Part shown: positions 11,535 through 20,417 of the stretch, piece by piece
How the letters are laid out: the number at the start of each line of letters is the position of its first letter
How positions within the stretch are numbered: the stretch's first letter is position 1
Position numbers and translations under genes: made by a program
IMG/VR virus record: IMGVR_UViG_3300040960_000632
Location: 1-30,494 of that record
Direction: 5' to 3' (one strand)
DNA from: a virus
DNA: 30,494 nucleotides
The notes under the pieces: model-generated
Seen by the model: only the letters and a program-made list of their open reading frames with translations
The model's database searches: none
What the model was told of the DNA's origin: nothing

Positions 11535-14084
11535 ATGGCGACTATTAGAGACAAATATGTATTAGATGTAGACACAAGGGGTGCTCAACGAAGTCTTGCT
11601 AACATAAGAAATGCTGTTGGTGCTCTTGCTGGTGCTCTTGCTATACGTGAAGTCGCACAGTTTACAGCCAGCATTGTAGAAGCAACAACAACATTTGAAA
11701 GATACCAAACAGTTCTTACTACTTTTTTAGGTAGTCAAGAAGCGGCAAACAAAGAACTAGAACGCCTTCAAAAATTAGCAAACACACTACCACAAGACTT
11801 GATGGACATTTCAGAAGCGTTCATCATCTTGAACAGGTATGGATTAGATACTACTAACGAAGGTTTAAGAGAATTTTCAAACATTGCTACTGCCAATGGT
11901 AAAAGTATTGAACAACTAGCAGAAGCAATTGGTGACGCACTTACAGGCGAATTTGAACGTCTAAAAGAATTTGGTATTAAGGTTACAAAAGAAAGTGGCG
12001 AGGTTGTTGCTAGAATTGGTGATGACATTGTAGCATCAGCAAGAAATACAACTGAACTTATAGCACAAATACAGAATTTAGGTAGCACACGTTTTGGTGG
12101 TGCGGCAGAAGCCAATGCTGATACACTTAACCAAGCACTATCTAATTTAAGAGGTGCTGTATTTGAAACACAGGTTGCGTTTGGTAGAGGATTAAAACCA
12201 GAACTTAAAGAAGTCGCAGATGAAATGGCGGCGCTTTTAAGAGCCAACGAAGAACTTGCTGTAAACCTAGGTGCTGGATTAGGTGATGCTATCAGAACAC
12301 TTGCTTCAGCGGCAAGATTAATAATTGACAATTTAGATTTAATTAGAACAGCACTTATCACCCTACTTTCTATCAAGGCAGTTAGTTACTTTGCCCAATT
12401 GGCAAGTGAGTTAAGAACAGCGGCAATTGGTGCGAAAAGTGCCAGTGGTGTGTTCACCAACGTTGGTAAAGCATTAAGAGGTGCTATAAGAAGTATACCT
12501 GGCATTGGGTTAATTGGAACAGCAATAAGAGCGTTAATGGGTCCTGTTGGACTTGTGGTAACAGCAATAACAGGATTAGCGTTTGTATGGCGTGATGTAA
12601 AAGACGCCACTGTTCAAGCAGGTGATGTAACAACTACATACGGTGAAATTGGCGATGCCGCATTGTTTAAAGTAATTCAAAAAGCAAAACAACTATGGAA
12701 TTGGATTGGTACACAACTAGTAAATGCCTTTAATGCCCTATCAGAAGCAGTAGCACCGTTTAAAAAGATAGCAATTGATTCCTTTAACGCTGTATATCAA
12801 ACTGTAAGAAGCACAGTGAACTTTATGATTGGTGCGTTTATTGGATTCTTCAAACAGGTTACATCAGGTATAAAAGATTTACCAATGATGTTCTTACAAG
12901 CATTAGAAAGCAGTCTTGTTGTAATCAAAGAATTTGTTGTTAGAGCAGGCGGAATAATTGGTGAACTTTGGGATTATGTAACTTCATTAGGTGAAGATAA
13001 AATTACAAATACATTTAGCGGCATTGGTGATATTGTTAGTGCTGAACTAGATAAAATTGGCGAACAGTCAAGTGTTGATTGGGCAGAAATAATGAACACT
13101 GACTATATTGGTAAAGCAAAAGAAGAAATTGTTGAAGCAGTAGAAGATTTAGTCACTGAATATCGTGCGGCACAGCCAGCAGTTGAAGAATTGACAGACG
13201 CACAAGACGATTTAAACAAAAAGAATGAAGAAGGTGCTAAAAAGGTTGCTGAATTAAGCAAAGAAGTCAAAGCGGCAAGTGTCACAATAGCAGAATATAT
13301 TAGACAATTAGAAGAAAGCACCAAAGATGCCAAATTTGAATTGGCAACATTGAACATGAATGAACTTGAAAAACAGATTGCTCGTATTCAATATGATATT
13401 AACAAAGGACTAGCAGAAGAATTAAGAAAACTAGGTGAAATTAAAACAGCATCACCAGAAGAAGAAGCGGCAATTAAAAAACAAATTCAAAATGCCAAAG
13501 AAGCGGCAAGGGTTGCTATTGAAGAACAAACCAAGGTTGCTGAAAGCATTTACGAACAACAACGTTCATTTGAATATGGTTGGAAAAGAGCATTTGAAGA
13601 ATATCAAGACAATGCTACTAATGCGGCAAGAGCGGCAGAACGTATATTCAAACAAACAACGCAAACAATGGAAGATGCTATTGTTGATTTTGCGAAAACA
13701 GGTAAGTTTGAATTTAAAGGACTTATTAATGACATATTAGAACAGTTATTGCGTTCACAAATACAACAATTACTTGCTAAAACATTTAGTGTGTTTAACA
13801 GCAGAGGTGGCGGAAGCACACTAGGCAATCTATTCGCAGGATTTTTTGCTAATGGTGGCACTATTCCAAACGGGCAATTTGGCGTGGTTGGGGAGCGAGG
13901 AGCGGAGTTGGTGGCAGGACCCGCAACAGTTACACCACTTTCAGGGATTGGTGGAAGCGGAAACGTTACATACAATATTAACGCAGTTGATGCTTCAAGT
14001 TTCAAATCACTGGTTGCTAGAGACCCAGGGTTTATTCACAGTGTGGCACAACAAGGTGCTAGAAAAGTGCCAGGGAGAAGATAA
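11535..14084 (+). CDS. Tape measure protein
   Basis: This 849-residue protein sets tail length; by the usual 0.15 nm per residue it predicts a tail of roughly 125-130 nm, near the lambda value (lambda H is about 853 residues). The N-terminal 240 residues are helical and Ala-rich (ATTTFERYQTVLTTFLGSQE; DALTGEFERLKEFGIKVTKE). Hydrophobic segments lie near residues 265-360 (IRTALITLLSIKAVSYFA; GPVGLVVTAITGLAFVW), as in tape measures that enter the host membrane. Coiled-coil follows at 570-720. The C-terminus has FANGGTIPNGQFGVVGERGA, a common tape measure ending. No lytic motif is evident. The stop abuts the next ATG. Confidence 0.9.
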   Translation: MATIRDKYVLDVDTRGAQRSLANIRNAVGALAGALAIREVAQFTASIVEATTTFERYQTVLTTFLGSQEAANKELERLQKLANTLPQDLMDISEAFIILNRYGLDTTNEGLREFSNIATANGKSIEQLAEAIGDALTGEFERLKEFGIKVTKESGEVVARIGDDIVASARNTTELIAQIQNLGSTRFGGAAEANADTLNQALSNLRGAVFETQVAFGRGLKPELKEVADEMAALLRANEELAVNLGAGLGDAIRTLASAARLIIDNLDLIRTALITLLSIKAVSYFAQLASELRTAAIGAKSASGVFTNVGKALRGAIRSIPGIGLIGTAIRALMGPVGLVVTAITGLAFVWRDVKDATVQAGDVTTTYGEIGDAALFKVIQKAKQLWNWIGTQLVNAFNALSEAVAPFKKIAIDSFNAVYQTVRSTVNFMIGAFIGFFKQVTSGIKDLPMMFLQALESSLVVIKEFVVRAGGIIGELWDYVTSLGEDKITNTFSGIGDIVSAELDKIGEQSSVDWAEIMNTDYIGKAKEEIVEAVEDLVTEYRAAQPAVEELTDAQDDLNKKNEEGAKKVAELSKEVKAASVTIAEYIRQLEESTKDAKFELATLNMNELEKQIARIQYDINKGLAEELRKLGEIKTASPEEEAAIKKQIQNAKEAARVAIEEQTKVAESIYEQQRSFEYGWKRAFEEYQDNATNAARAAERIFKQTTQTMEDAIVDFAKTGKFEFKGLINDILEQLLRSQIQQLLAKTFSVFNSRGGGSTLGNLFAGFFANGGTIPNGQFGVVGERGAELVAGPATVTPLSGIGGSGNVTYNINAVDASSFKSLVARDPGFIHSVAQQGARKVPGRR

Positions 14085-14462
14085 ATGAGTTTTCAATATG
14101 TAATTAACAATGCCACAACACTAGGTATAGACAGATTAGACACTGTGGCAAGCACACAATCGCGAGATGGTACTGTTAAGGCAGTAAGCAGAGGCACACC
14201 TAAAAAGATATTCACAGTTAGACTGCCTGATGGACCCAAATGGGCAGACATTAAAACAGACATTGAAGCCGCAGAAGCATTGGATAGACATACAACTGAC
14301 ACTATCACAATTACCTACGCAAGGCATCCATGGTATTATGCTAACGTAACACCTTCACAAGAAGAAAGTTACACAGTTATTTGTGTGGAGTTTCCTAGAT
14401 GGACAGTGTTTGGTAATCAGCAAGTGAGGTGGGACGGCGAATTTGTATTTGTAGAGGTATAA
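14085..14462 (+). CDS. Minor tail protein, 125 aa
   Basis: The ATG directly follows the tape measure stop. The protein is beta-rich with a PKKIFTVRLPDGPKWADIKT segment, an HPWYYANVTPSQEESYT segment and a Trp-rich end. In this position lambda-like phages carry distal tail or minor tail (gpM-like) proteins. The first strand (FQYVINNATTLGIDRLDTV) resembles no family that I can name with confidence. It likely forms part of the tail-tip ring joining tube to tip. Confidence 0.6.
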   Translation: MSFQYVINNATTLGIDRLDTVASTQSRDGTVKAVSRGTPKKIFTVRLPDGPKWADIKTDIEAAEALDRHTTDTITITYARHPWYYANVTPSQEESYTVICVEFPRWTVFGNQQVRWDGEFVFVEV

Positions 14463-14468
14463 AGGTTA

Positions 14469-15056
14469 ATGGCAAATTTAGATAGTTATACTAGTGTACG
14501 AACTAATGTATTTGTAAGACTGGCAATTGATGAATATAGAACAACATCAAGTGGTAGTTTTACATCACAAGTATTGAGATTTAGTGATAGCACTAGCACA
14601 GAAACAGTTGAAAGCGAAACATATTCACCACTGGGCACACTGTTAAACATTACAGCAACAACCAGTGAAATACGTCCTAGCAACAACACAATCACAGTAA
14701 GCATAAGTGGTATTCCAACAAACAGCATACCAGAAATTGTAAACAGCAGAATTAAAGGCAGTGATATAAAAATATATCGCAAGTTCAAAACTATTGCTGG
14801 AACTGACATAGCAACAACAGGTTATTTCCTAGGCAAAGTCAACAACTATTCACTACAAGAAGATTTCAATGTAGAAGATAGAACAGCAAGTAATATCATT
14901 CTACTAGAATGCGCCAGTGATATTGGTTTATTAGAACAAAAGATATCAGGACGCAAAACTAACCCCATAAGCGAAAAACGTTTCTTTCCAAATGATACAG
15001 CAATGGATAGAGTGCCAACACTTAAAGGCACACGCTTTGACTTTGGAGCACCATAA
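14469..15056 (+). CDS. Minor tail protein, 195 aa
   Basis: Beta-rich, Ser/Thr-rich protein with an LAIDEY segment near the N-terminus, then SETYSPLGTLLNITATTSEI and SNNTITVSISGIPTNSIPE, consistent with gpL/DUF1833-like minor tail proteins that bridge distal tail protein and tip. A Cys occurs only late (LECASD), so the iron-sulfur cluster of lambda gpL is unlikely. The stop codon overlaps the start of the next gene (TAATGA). Called by position and fold type. Confidence 0.6.
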   Translation: MANLDSYTSVRTNVFVRLAIDEYRTTSSGSFTSQVLRFSDSTSTETVESETYSPLGTLLNITATTSEIRPSNNTITVSISGIPTNSIPEIVNSRIKGSDIKIYRKFKTIAGTDIATTGYFLGKVNNYSLQEDFNVEDRTASNIILLECASDIGLLEQKISGRKTNPISEKRFFPNDTAMDRVPTLKGTRFDFGAP

Positions 15057-15817
15057 TGAGTTTTATAGATAGTGTAATTGGATTTGGTAAAAAAGCAGTT
15101 GGATTTCTAGGTGGGGATTCAATTGGCGGCAGTTTGGCAAGAACTGCTCTTTTAGGTTATGCTCTTAATCGTGTTATAAAGAGCGCCAACAAGGGCAATG
15201 ATGCTTTACGTGATGAAGGCAGTGAAGTCACTGTGGATCCAGATACAACACACAGCATACCAGTCCTTTATGGTAGTGCTTATGTAACAGGTAAAATTAC
15301 AGATGCTATTCTTACAAGCGACAACAAAACAATGTATGTTTGTTATACGCTTTGTGAAAAGACAGGCAACCTAATTGATGGCACAGCAAGTCAAATTAAT
15401 TTTAATGAATTGTATATAGATGGTTTTAGAATTGGTTTTCAAACAGATGGTAAAACTGTAAAAACTATTTTTGATACTGATGGTAATCAAAGTGATGTTT
15501 GGAATGGATTGATTGAAGTTTATCCTTTCAATAACGGTAGCACTTCAGCAACTACATTTACAAGCGAAAGCACAGGCAATAGTTCTAGTGCGTATAGTAT
15601 CTTTCCAACTTGGAGTAACACTGACACCATGGACAATTTGGTGTTTTGTATCATAAAATATACCTACAACAAAAAACAGAAACTGACTTCAATTGGAAGA
15701 GAAGTAAAATTTAAATTAACAAACACCATGAGCAAACCAGGCGATGTAATGAATGATTATCTACAGAACACTCGCTATGGTGCTGGCGTTCCAAGCGGGG
15801 AGATTGATATTCAATGA
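15056..15817 (+). CDS. Tail tip protein, N-terminal portion of a J-like protein (split gene)
   Basis: The first 60 residues include a Gly-rich hydrophobic stretch (GFGKKAVGFLGGDSIGGSLA) like the tail-assembly I-type segment; then VTVDPDTTHSIPVLYGSAYV matches the start of J-type central tip proteins, where a 'IPVLYG' strand is typical. It ends NTRYGAGVPSGEIDIQ, which corresponds to the 'YG.G' segment well inside a normal J protein. The expected continuation is found at the start of the gene at 15814 and then again at the start of the gene at 17576. I infer that one J gene has been divided. Stop and next start overlap (ATGA). Confidence 0.7.
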   Translation: MSFIDSVIGFGKKAVGFLGGDSIGGSLARTALLGYALNRVIKSANKGNDALRDEGSEVTVDPDTTHSIPVLYGSAYVTGKITDAILTSDNKTMYVCYTLCEKTGNLIDGTASQINFNELYIDGFRIGFQTDGKTVKTIFDTDGNQSDVWNGLIEVYPFNNGSTSATTFTSESTGNSSSAYSIFPTWSNTDTMDNLVFCIIKYTYNKKQKLTSIGREVKFKLTNTMSKPGDVMNDYLQNTRYGAGVPSGEIDIQ

Positions 15818-17565
15818 GCACACTAGAAGAACTTAATCAATACGCTGACAATGTTATACAGTTTACAGACAATCGCCCCAGCAATGTGATATTTTCATAT
15901 CCTGATGCGGCGGATATCACTGATGAAATTACTACCACTCTGTTTTCGCTACAGAGAAACATTGACATAATTGAAATTGTTCAACCAACGCTAACAAACA
16001 TTATTTTTACAGTTGATGTAAGTGCTATAAGTGGTGCTAGTGTAACCTTTAGCACACTGCCAATTGGTGTTACATCAACAAATCCACTGCCAGGCATATT
16101 CAAAGTTCAGGGCATTGACAGTGTAAGTGATTGGGACGCAATCAAAACACCTTCAATATCAATACCTAGTGGCACACAAGGTAGTTTTGAATATACTTGT
16201 ACGATTGAATACACAAATGACGGTGTAAGAAAAAGCAAATCATGGACTGTTGGTAAATTTAAACCTGTTGCGGCATTACAAGCAACAAGTTCAATGTCAA
16301 TTACACCTACAGTAGAATTTGGTTTATATCAGCAAGAACTAGTATCACAATTTGTTTTAGACGCACAGGGTATTTTTGTTATCCTAGGTAGATTTAGTGT
16401 TGATGTGTCTGGCAACAAATTAAGGTTTGGTGAAGCAAATCTAGAAAGTGTTACAACTTTAAGTGATTATAATCAATTTAGCGGATTTAGTAACCTAACC
16501 TATCAAAGCAACGTTGAAAATACACCGTTTAGTGGTGTTTCTTACATTGATACTAGGACTGCTGATGTACACAGACTAGATTTTACTGTAAGTAATGGAT
16601 ACATTACTAATAGTGACGATCCTAGCGGAACTTTAACTAACACTACGTTTATGACAGATACTAACCCAGCAACAATTACTAGTTTTATACAAGGAATGAA
16701 AATTTATCCAGATTATAATTATTCAGGTGACATTGTTGTTAGAGTTCAAACGTATTATGGTGGCGCTATACAAGATGATTTTAAAACCACAATATCAAAC
16801 AGCGGTGTTGGAACATTAAGTAGCAGAACCGCAACCTTTAATTCAAGTGGAACATTCACTGCTAGTGTTGATGAGATATTGTATGGAAGATTTTATACTA
16901 CAGTTGTTGGTGGTGGTGGTGGTGGCACCTACGGCGGCGGTGGCGGCGGCGGTGGCGGCATAAACTTTTATGCTAATTTGACTTCACGTTCTAATTATTT
17001 AGATAACAGAGATTATAGTATAGTTGTTGGAACAGGCGGAGCGGCAAATAATAACACACCTACAAATGGCACACAAGCCAAAGGAGGCACTGGTGGCACA
17101 AGTTCAGCATTTGGCGCTGTTGCTAATGGCGGTGAAGGCGGGTCGTTCCAATATAACTTTAGCGGTAGTGGTTATTATTCTTATGATTTAAGTGGGGGTG
17201 ATAGCGGCACAGCAACCTACCTTATTACAACCATACCAGCAGGATTAGGATTTGACGGAAGCGAGTCTGTTGCTACATCATTTACCACAACATTTGGTTA
17301 TGGTGGTGGAGGAGGAGGATCCAATGGCGGCGATGCTCCAGGACAGAATATTGGGATTAACAATGACGGAAAAAGAGGTGACAGTGGAGGCACTAAAGGT
17401 GGTTATGGCGAAGGTAGACTCAATACAAGTAGTATACCACCAGGATTTGCTGTAAGCCCAAATAGTGGTAACGGAGGAAACTACGGCGCTTTTGTTAATC
17501 AAACTGACATTTATGCTACAAACGGTGCTGATGGTAGAGTAGTAATAGAGATAACTCCAAAGTAA
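15814..17565 (+). CDS. Glycine-rich adhesin inserted in the J-like tip gene
   Basis: The first 25 residues (STLEELNQYADNVIQFTD) look like the J-protein segment that follows 'YG.G', but the chain then changes to beta-rich Ser/Thr-rich repeats (about residues 30-360), and ends in a glycine-rich domain (about 365-583). This last domain has GTFTASVDEILYGRFYTTVV, long Gly runs, a YSIVVGTGG strand and ends GADGRVVIEITPK, the usual close of phage Gly-rich adhesin domains that present loops for receptor binding. The same domain type occurs in the gene at 20418. Likely role is receptor recognition at the tail tip. Confidence 0.65.
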   Translation: MSTLEELNQYADNVIQFTDNRPSNVIFSYPDAADITDEITTTLFSLQRNIDIIEIVQPTLTNIIFTVDVSAISGASVTFSTLPIGVTSTNPLPGIFKVQGIDSVSDWDAIKTPSISIPSGTQGSFEYTCTIEYTNDGVRKSKSWTVGKFKPVAALQATSSMSITPTVEFGLYQQELVSQFVLDAQGIFVILGRFSVDVSGNKLRFGEANLESVTTLSDYNQFSGFSNLTYQSNVENTPFSGVSYIDTRTADVHRLDFTVSNGYITNSDDPSGTLTNTTFMTDTNPATITSFIQGMKIYPDYNYSGDIVVRVQTYYGGAIQDDFKTTISNSGVGTLSSRTATFNSSGTFTASVDEILYGRFYTTVVGGGGGGTYGGGGGGGGGINFYANLTSRSNYLDNRDYSIVVGTGGAANNNTPTNGTQAKGGTGGTSSAFGAVANGGEGGSFQYNFSGSGYYSYDLSGGDSGTATYLITTIPAGLGFDGSESVATSFTTTFGYGGGGGGSNGGDAPGQNIGINNDGKRGDSGGTKGGYGEGRLNTSSIPPGFAVSPNSGNGGNYGAFVNQTDIYATNGADGRVVIEITPK

Positions 17566-17575
17566 GGAAAAATGA

Positions 17576-19396
17576 ATGGCAAGTAAACCACAATTTAGAA
17601 TAAACGGATTAATAGACACAAAACGTGAGGTAGTAGAAAACCTTAACGAGTTGGCAAGTTCTAGTGGTTGTTATCTAACCTGGGATCCCGTTCAAGGCAA
17701 ATGGATTGTAGTTCTTAACACAACAGGTAGCAGTATAAAAAGTTTTGATGACAGCAACATTGTTGGCAGTGTAAACGTAAGTGGCACAGGTGTTAATGAA
17801 TTATATAACAAAGTAAGTGTACAATATCCTAACAAAGACACACGTGACACAGTAGATGTAATTGATGTTGAAATTGACAGTGCTGATAGATTTGCTAATG
17901 AACTAGACAACACACTTGAATTGCGTTTATCTGCGGTAAATGATTACACACAAGCACAATACCTAGCAACACGTGAATTAAAACAAAACAGACTAGACAA
18001 AATTATAGAATTTAGAAGTAACTTTGAAGCAAATGAATGTAAAGCAGGTGATTTAATTGACGTTACCAACGCACCACTGGGTTATACAAACAAAGTATTC
18101 CGCATTATACAGATTGATGAAGAAGATACTGAAGAAGGTGTTATCCTATACAGCATCATAGCACAAGAATATGATGCTAATGTTTACAGTGAAGCAGGAT
18201 TGACATATGAATTACGTTCAAACTTCAATGGCATCAAATCAAAAGTATTCAATGCTGAAATAGAACAAAGTGATGAAGCAGATTTAGGTGGCACAATGGC
18301 AAAACTGCTAGGTGCCAATGCTTTGTTGGGTATCCTAAATGGATTGTTTAAGAAGTTTGTTACTGCTGATGAAGAAACAGGCGTTCTTACAGAAGAAATA
18401 GAATTCAATAACGCAGACACGCAGAAACTAATGGAAGCAGGTGCTAAAAAACCTGATTTAACACACGCACCAAGCACAACTAATTTGTGTCCAGGTGTTC
18501 AAGAAACAATTACATTTAGTCATGACTGCGAAGTGTGTTTCTTAAACACGCCAAACTACAATTATGATTACAGTTTTAGTGGAATCACAGACAGTGAAAT
18601 AGATATACCACTTACAGGCACTATTGCTATGAGTGGTAACACAGGCACTTTAAGTTTTACACCAACTGTTACAGCAGACACAACCTTTACGCTAACAGCA
18701 GGTGGTAATACAACAACTTACAGAGCACTGCCAGAACCCACAGAATACATTGAAGATGTTACAGCAACAGCAACCACCCTTACACAGGGCGATAACACAA
18801 ACATTACGGTAACAACTGTTGGTAAAACCAATGGTGATACATTAAACTACACTATCACAGGCGACACAGGCAGTGTGACAACAGCATTAACTGGCACTGT
18901 AACTGTAAACAGCAATTCAGCAAGTTTAACTGTTACAACAGCAGATGACAGTGCTTATGGTGAAACAGAGAACGTCACTGTAACATTTACGCCACAGGTA
19001 GAAAACTTCTGTAGTGTAACCAACAACACAGTGGATTTAACTATTCAAAACAATGGCGGAACAGGCCCGCAACCACCAGCAGATACAACTTGTGAATATA
19101 CACAAGTGCCAGTGGTATGGTGTGGTGAATATGACGGCACTACAGGCGCCCTAAAAGGTGTAACAGTGCGTAAGAGTGCTTATATGCCAATACCACAAGC
19201 AGGTGAGGCTACTGTTACAGTACCAGCAGAATGTAGCGTGGTTGGTGGTGCTATTCAAATTGACAGCACAATAGATGTAGCAAGTTCAAGTTCAATGGGC
19301 GGTATTCCATATCAGGTTATAACTTCATTTAACAGTGTGCCAGCAAATGGTTTAATTACAGGAACAACCACCACTGTTTATGGTTATGCGTTGTAA
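17576..19396 (+). CDS. C-terminal portion of the J-like tip protein with Ig-like repeats
   Basis: The protein opens with KPQFRINGLIDTKREVVENL and then GCYLTWDPVQGKWIVVLN, which fits the J-protein segment that in phages such as lambda follows directly after the part now found in the gene at 15814. Further on, VEIDSADRFANELDNTLELR and QYLATRELKQNRLDKIIEFR match the hub region of J/phage-tail_3 proteins. From about residue 300 to the end come Ser/Thr-rich beta repeats of Ig type (NTNITVTTVGKTNGDTLNYT) and a Cys-containing end. ATG 17576 has AAGGAAAAA upstream. It likely completes the tip complex. Confidence 0.7.
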   Translation: MASKPQFRINGLIDTKREVVENLNELASSSGCYLTWDPVQGKWIVVLNTTGSSIKSFDDSNIVGSVNVSGTGVNELYNKVSVQYPNKDTRDTVDVIDVEIDSADRFANELDNTLELRLSAVNDYTQAQYLATRELKQNRLDKIIEFRSNFEANECKAGDLIDVTNAPLGYTNKVFRIIQIDEEDTEEGVILYSIIAQEYDANVYSEAGLTYELRSNFNGIKSKVFNAEIEQSDEADLGGTMAKLLGANALLGILNGLFKKFVTADEETGVLTEEIEFNNADTQKLMEAGAKKPDLTHAPSTTNLCPGVQETITFSHDCEVCFLNTPNYNYDYSFSGITDSEIDIPLTGTIAMSGNTGTLSFTPTVTADTTFTLTAGGNTTTYRALPEPTEYIEDVTATATTLTQGDNTNITVTTVGKTNGDTLNYTITGDTGSVTTALTGTVTVNSNSASLTVTTADDSAYGETENVTVTFTPQVENFCSVTNNTVDLTIQNNGGTGPQPPADTTCEYTQVPVVWCGEYDGTTGALKGVTVRKSAYMPIPQAGEATVTVPAECSVVGGAIQIDSTIDVASSSSMGGIPYQVITSFNSVPANGLITGTTTTVYGYAL

Positions 19397-19399
19397 AAC

Positions 19400-19453
19400 T
19401 TTTTTTAATGTTTTTTGACGTTTTTCAACTTTTTCAGACGTTTTTCTACGTTT
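19400..19453 (+). repeat. Phased T-tracts (probable bent DNA)
   Basis: Six T-runs start at 19400, 19411, 19421, 19430, 19441 and 19451 (7, 6, 5, 5, 5 and 3 T), spaced 9-11 bp. A-tracts phased with the helical repeat bend DNA. The tract ends next to a TAAATA box (19458) and a hairpin element (19471). The unit ACGTTTTT/ACTTTTT also repeats. Confidence 0.7.
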
Positions 19454-19457
19454 GAGG

Positions 19458-19463
19458 TAAATA
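19458..19463 (+). promoter_or_regulatory. TAAATA box before the tail protein at 19537
   Basis: GGTAAATACTACTAG, the TAAATACTA form, directly after the phased T-tracts. It matches 28788 in 11 consecutive bases (TAAATACTACT). Probable promoter of the 19537 unit. Confidence 0.5.
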
Positions 19464-19470
19464 CTACTAG

Positions 19471-19515
19471 AACAGACAATGTTTTGTTGTCTGTTTAAGA
19501 CAAAAAACAGACAAT
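19471..19515 (+). promoter_or_regulatory. Mutually exclusive hairpins in the 5' leader
   Basis: The arm AACAGACAA occurs at 19471-19479 and again at 19506-19514, with the complement TTGTCTGTT between them at 19487-19495. The middle arm can pair with the left copy (9 bp) or, as TTGTCTGTTT, with the right copy (10 bp), but not both. No U-run follows either, so it is not a simple terminator. Could be a leader RNA switch, an mRNA-stability element or a protein site in DNA. Confidence 0.6.
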
Positions 19516-19536
19516 ATAAACACAAGGAGAAATATT

Positions 19537-19932
19537 ATGTCAGCGGCATCAGACTTTTTAGAAAACAAAGTCCTAGATCACGTTCTAGGTAACACACAAT
19601 ACTCTCAACCAGATAACTATCTTGCTTTATTCACAGCAGATACAGGTTTAGAGTCTAACTCACCATCAGCAGAAGTATCTACTTCAGGCACTCAATATGC
19701 TAGACAAAGCGTATCATTTGGCGCGGCGTCAAGTGGTAGTGCTTCAACAGACGCAACTGTAACTTTTTTAGCGGCAAGTGCTAACTGGGGAACAATTACA
19801 CACGTGGCTGTAATGGATGCGGCATCAGGAGGAAACGTTCTTTTCTGGGGTGCTGTTACAACTACTAAAACTATTGAGAGTGGCGATACTTTCCAAGTAA
19901 GTTCAGGAAACCTAACAGTTTCACTTGATTAA
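19537..19932 (+). CDS. Tail fibre-associated structural protein, 131 aa
   Basis: The protein starts ASDFLENKVLDHVLG, has a NYLALFTADTGLES segment, then FLAASANWGTITHVAVMD and a GNLTVSLD ending. This plan is widespread in phage structural regions (small tail/fibre protein with a helical N-terminus and beta body), where it is annotated as a tail fibre or structural protein. AAGGAGAAA upstream of ATG 19537. It sits alone between the leader element and a strong terminator, suggesting separate, abundant expression. Confidence 0.65.
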   Translation: MSAASDFLENKVLDHVLGNTQYSQPDNYLALFTADTGLESNSPSAEVSTSGTQYARQSVSFGAASSGSASTDATVTFLAASANWGTITHVAVMDAASGGNVLFWGAVTTTKTIESGDTFQVSSGNLTVSLD

Positions 19933-19946
19933 TTAAGCATATGATT

Positions 19947-19973
19947 GAGGGTGTCATACTGGCACCCTCTTTT
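19947..19973 (+). terminator. Rho-independent terminator
   Basis: GAGGGTGTC 19947-19955, loop ATACT, GGCACCCTC 19961-19969, followed by TTTT. Nine-pair stem with one G-U. Ends the 19537 unit. Confidence 0.85.
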
Positions 19974-19999
19974 AACTTACAATTTAGGAGAGGACAGCG

Positions 20000-20407
20000 A
20001 TGGCTACGATAGTAACGAGAGCAGGTAAAGGCTCCGCGTTGACGCATACAGATGGAGATGCGAACTTTACAAATTTAAACAATGATAAACTTGAAGCCAG
20101 CGGTGGAACTCTTACTGGTTACAGCGAAACCATCTATTCTTTAGGTAGCACGGATTCACCTACTATTGCTGTTGCTAACGGCAATGTTCAAACAGTTACT
20201 ATTTCATCAGGTTTATCTTTACCAGCATTTACAAACGCATCAGCAGGCGAAAGTGTTACTTTACTTGTAACAGGAAGCGGAACTGCTACAGGAACAGCGG
20301 CATACAAATTCGCAGGGGGCAATACTACACTTACGTCATACAGCGTTGTGTCTATCATATATGATGGAACAACATATTGGGCTTCAATAGCAACAGATTT
20401 TCAATAA
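20000..20407 (+). CDS. Fibre-region structural protein, 135 aa
   Basis: The N-terminus VTRAGKGSALTHTDGDANFT is a motif common to phage fibre and tail-attachment proteins ('KGSALTH.EGDANF.NL'). The rest is a beta-rich Ser/Thr/Gly body ending SYSVVSIIYDGTTYWASIATD, as in small trimeric fibre or cap domains. ATG 20000 has AGGAGAGGACAGCG upstream, similar to RBS junctions near 3160-3400. It is probably a short fibre or a connector for the large fibres downstream. Confidence 0.65.
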   Translation: MATIVTRAGKGSALTHTDGDANFTNLNNDKLEASGGTLTGYSETIYSLGSTDSPTIAVANGNVQTVTISSGLSLPAFTNASAGESVTLLVTGSGTATGTAAYKFAGGNTTLTSYSVVSIIYDGTTYWASIATDFQ

Positions 20408-20417
20408 GGAGTAGAAA

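Noticed and set aside
11768-12376. Long minus-strand frame opposite the tape measure gene (202 codons), and similar ones opposite 25544-26665
   Set aside because: They arise from codon bias of the + strand gene; they lack an RBS and have Ser/Ala-rich shadow composition.
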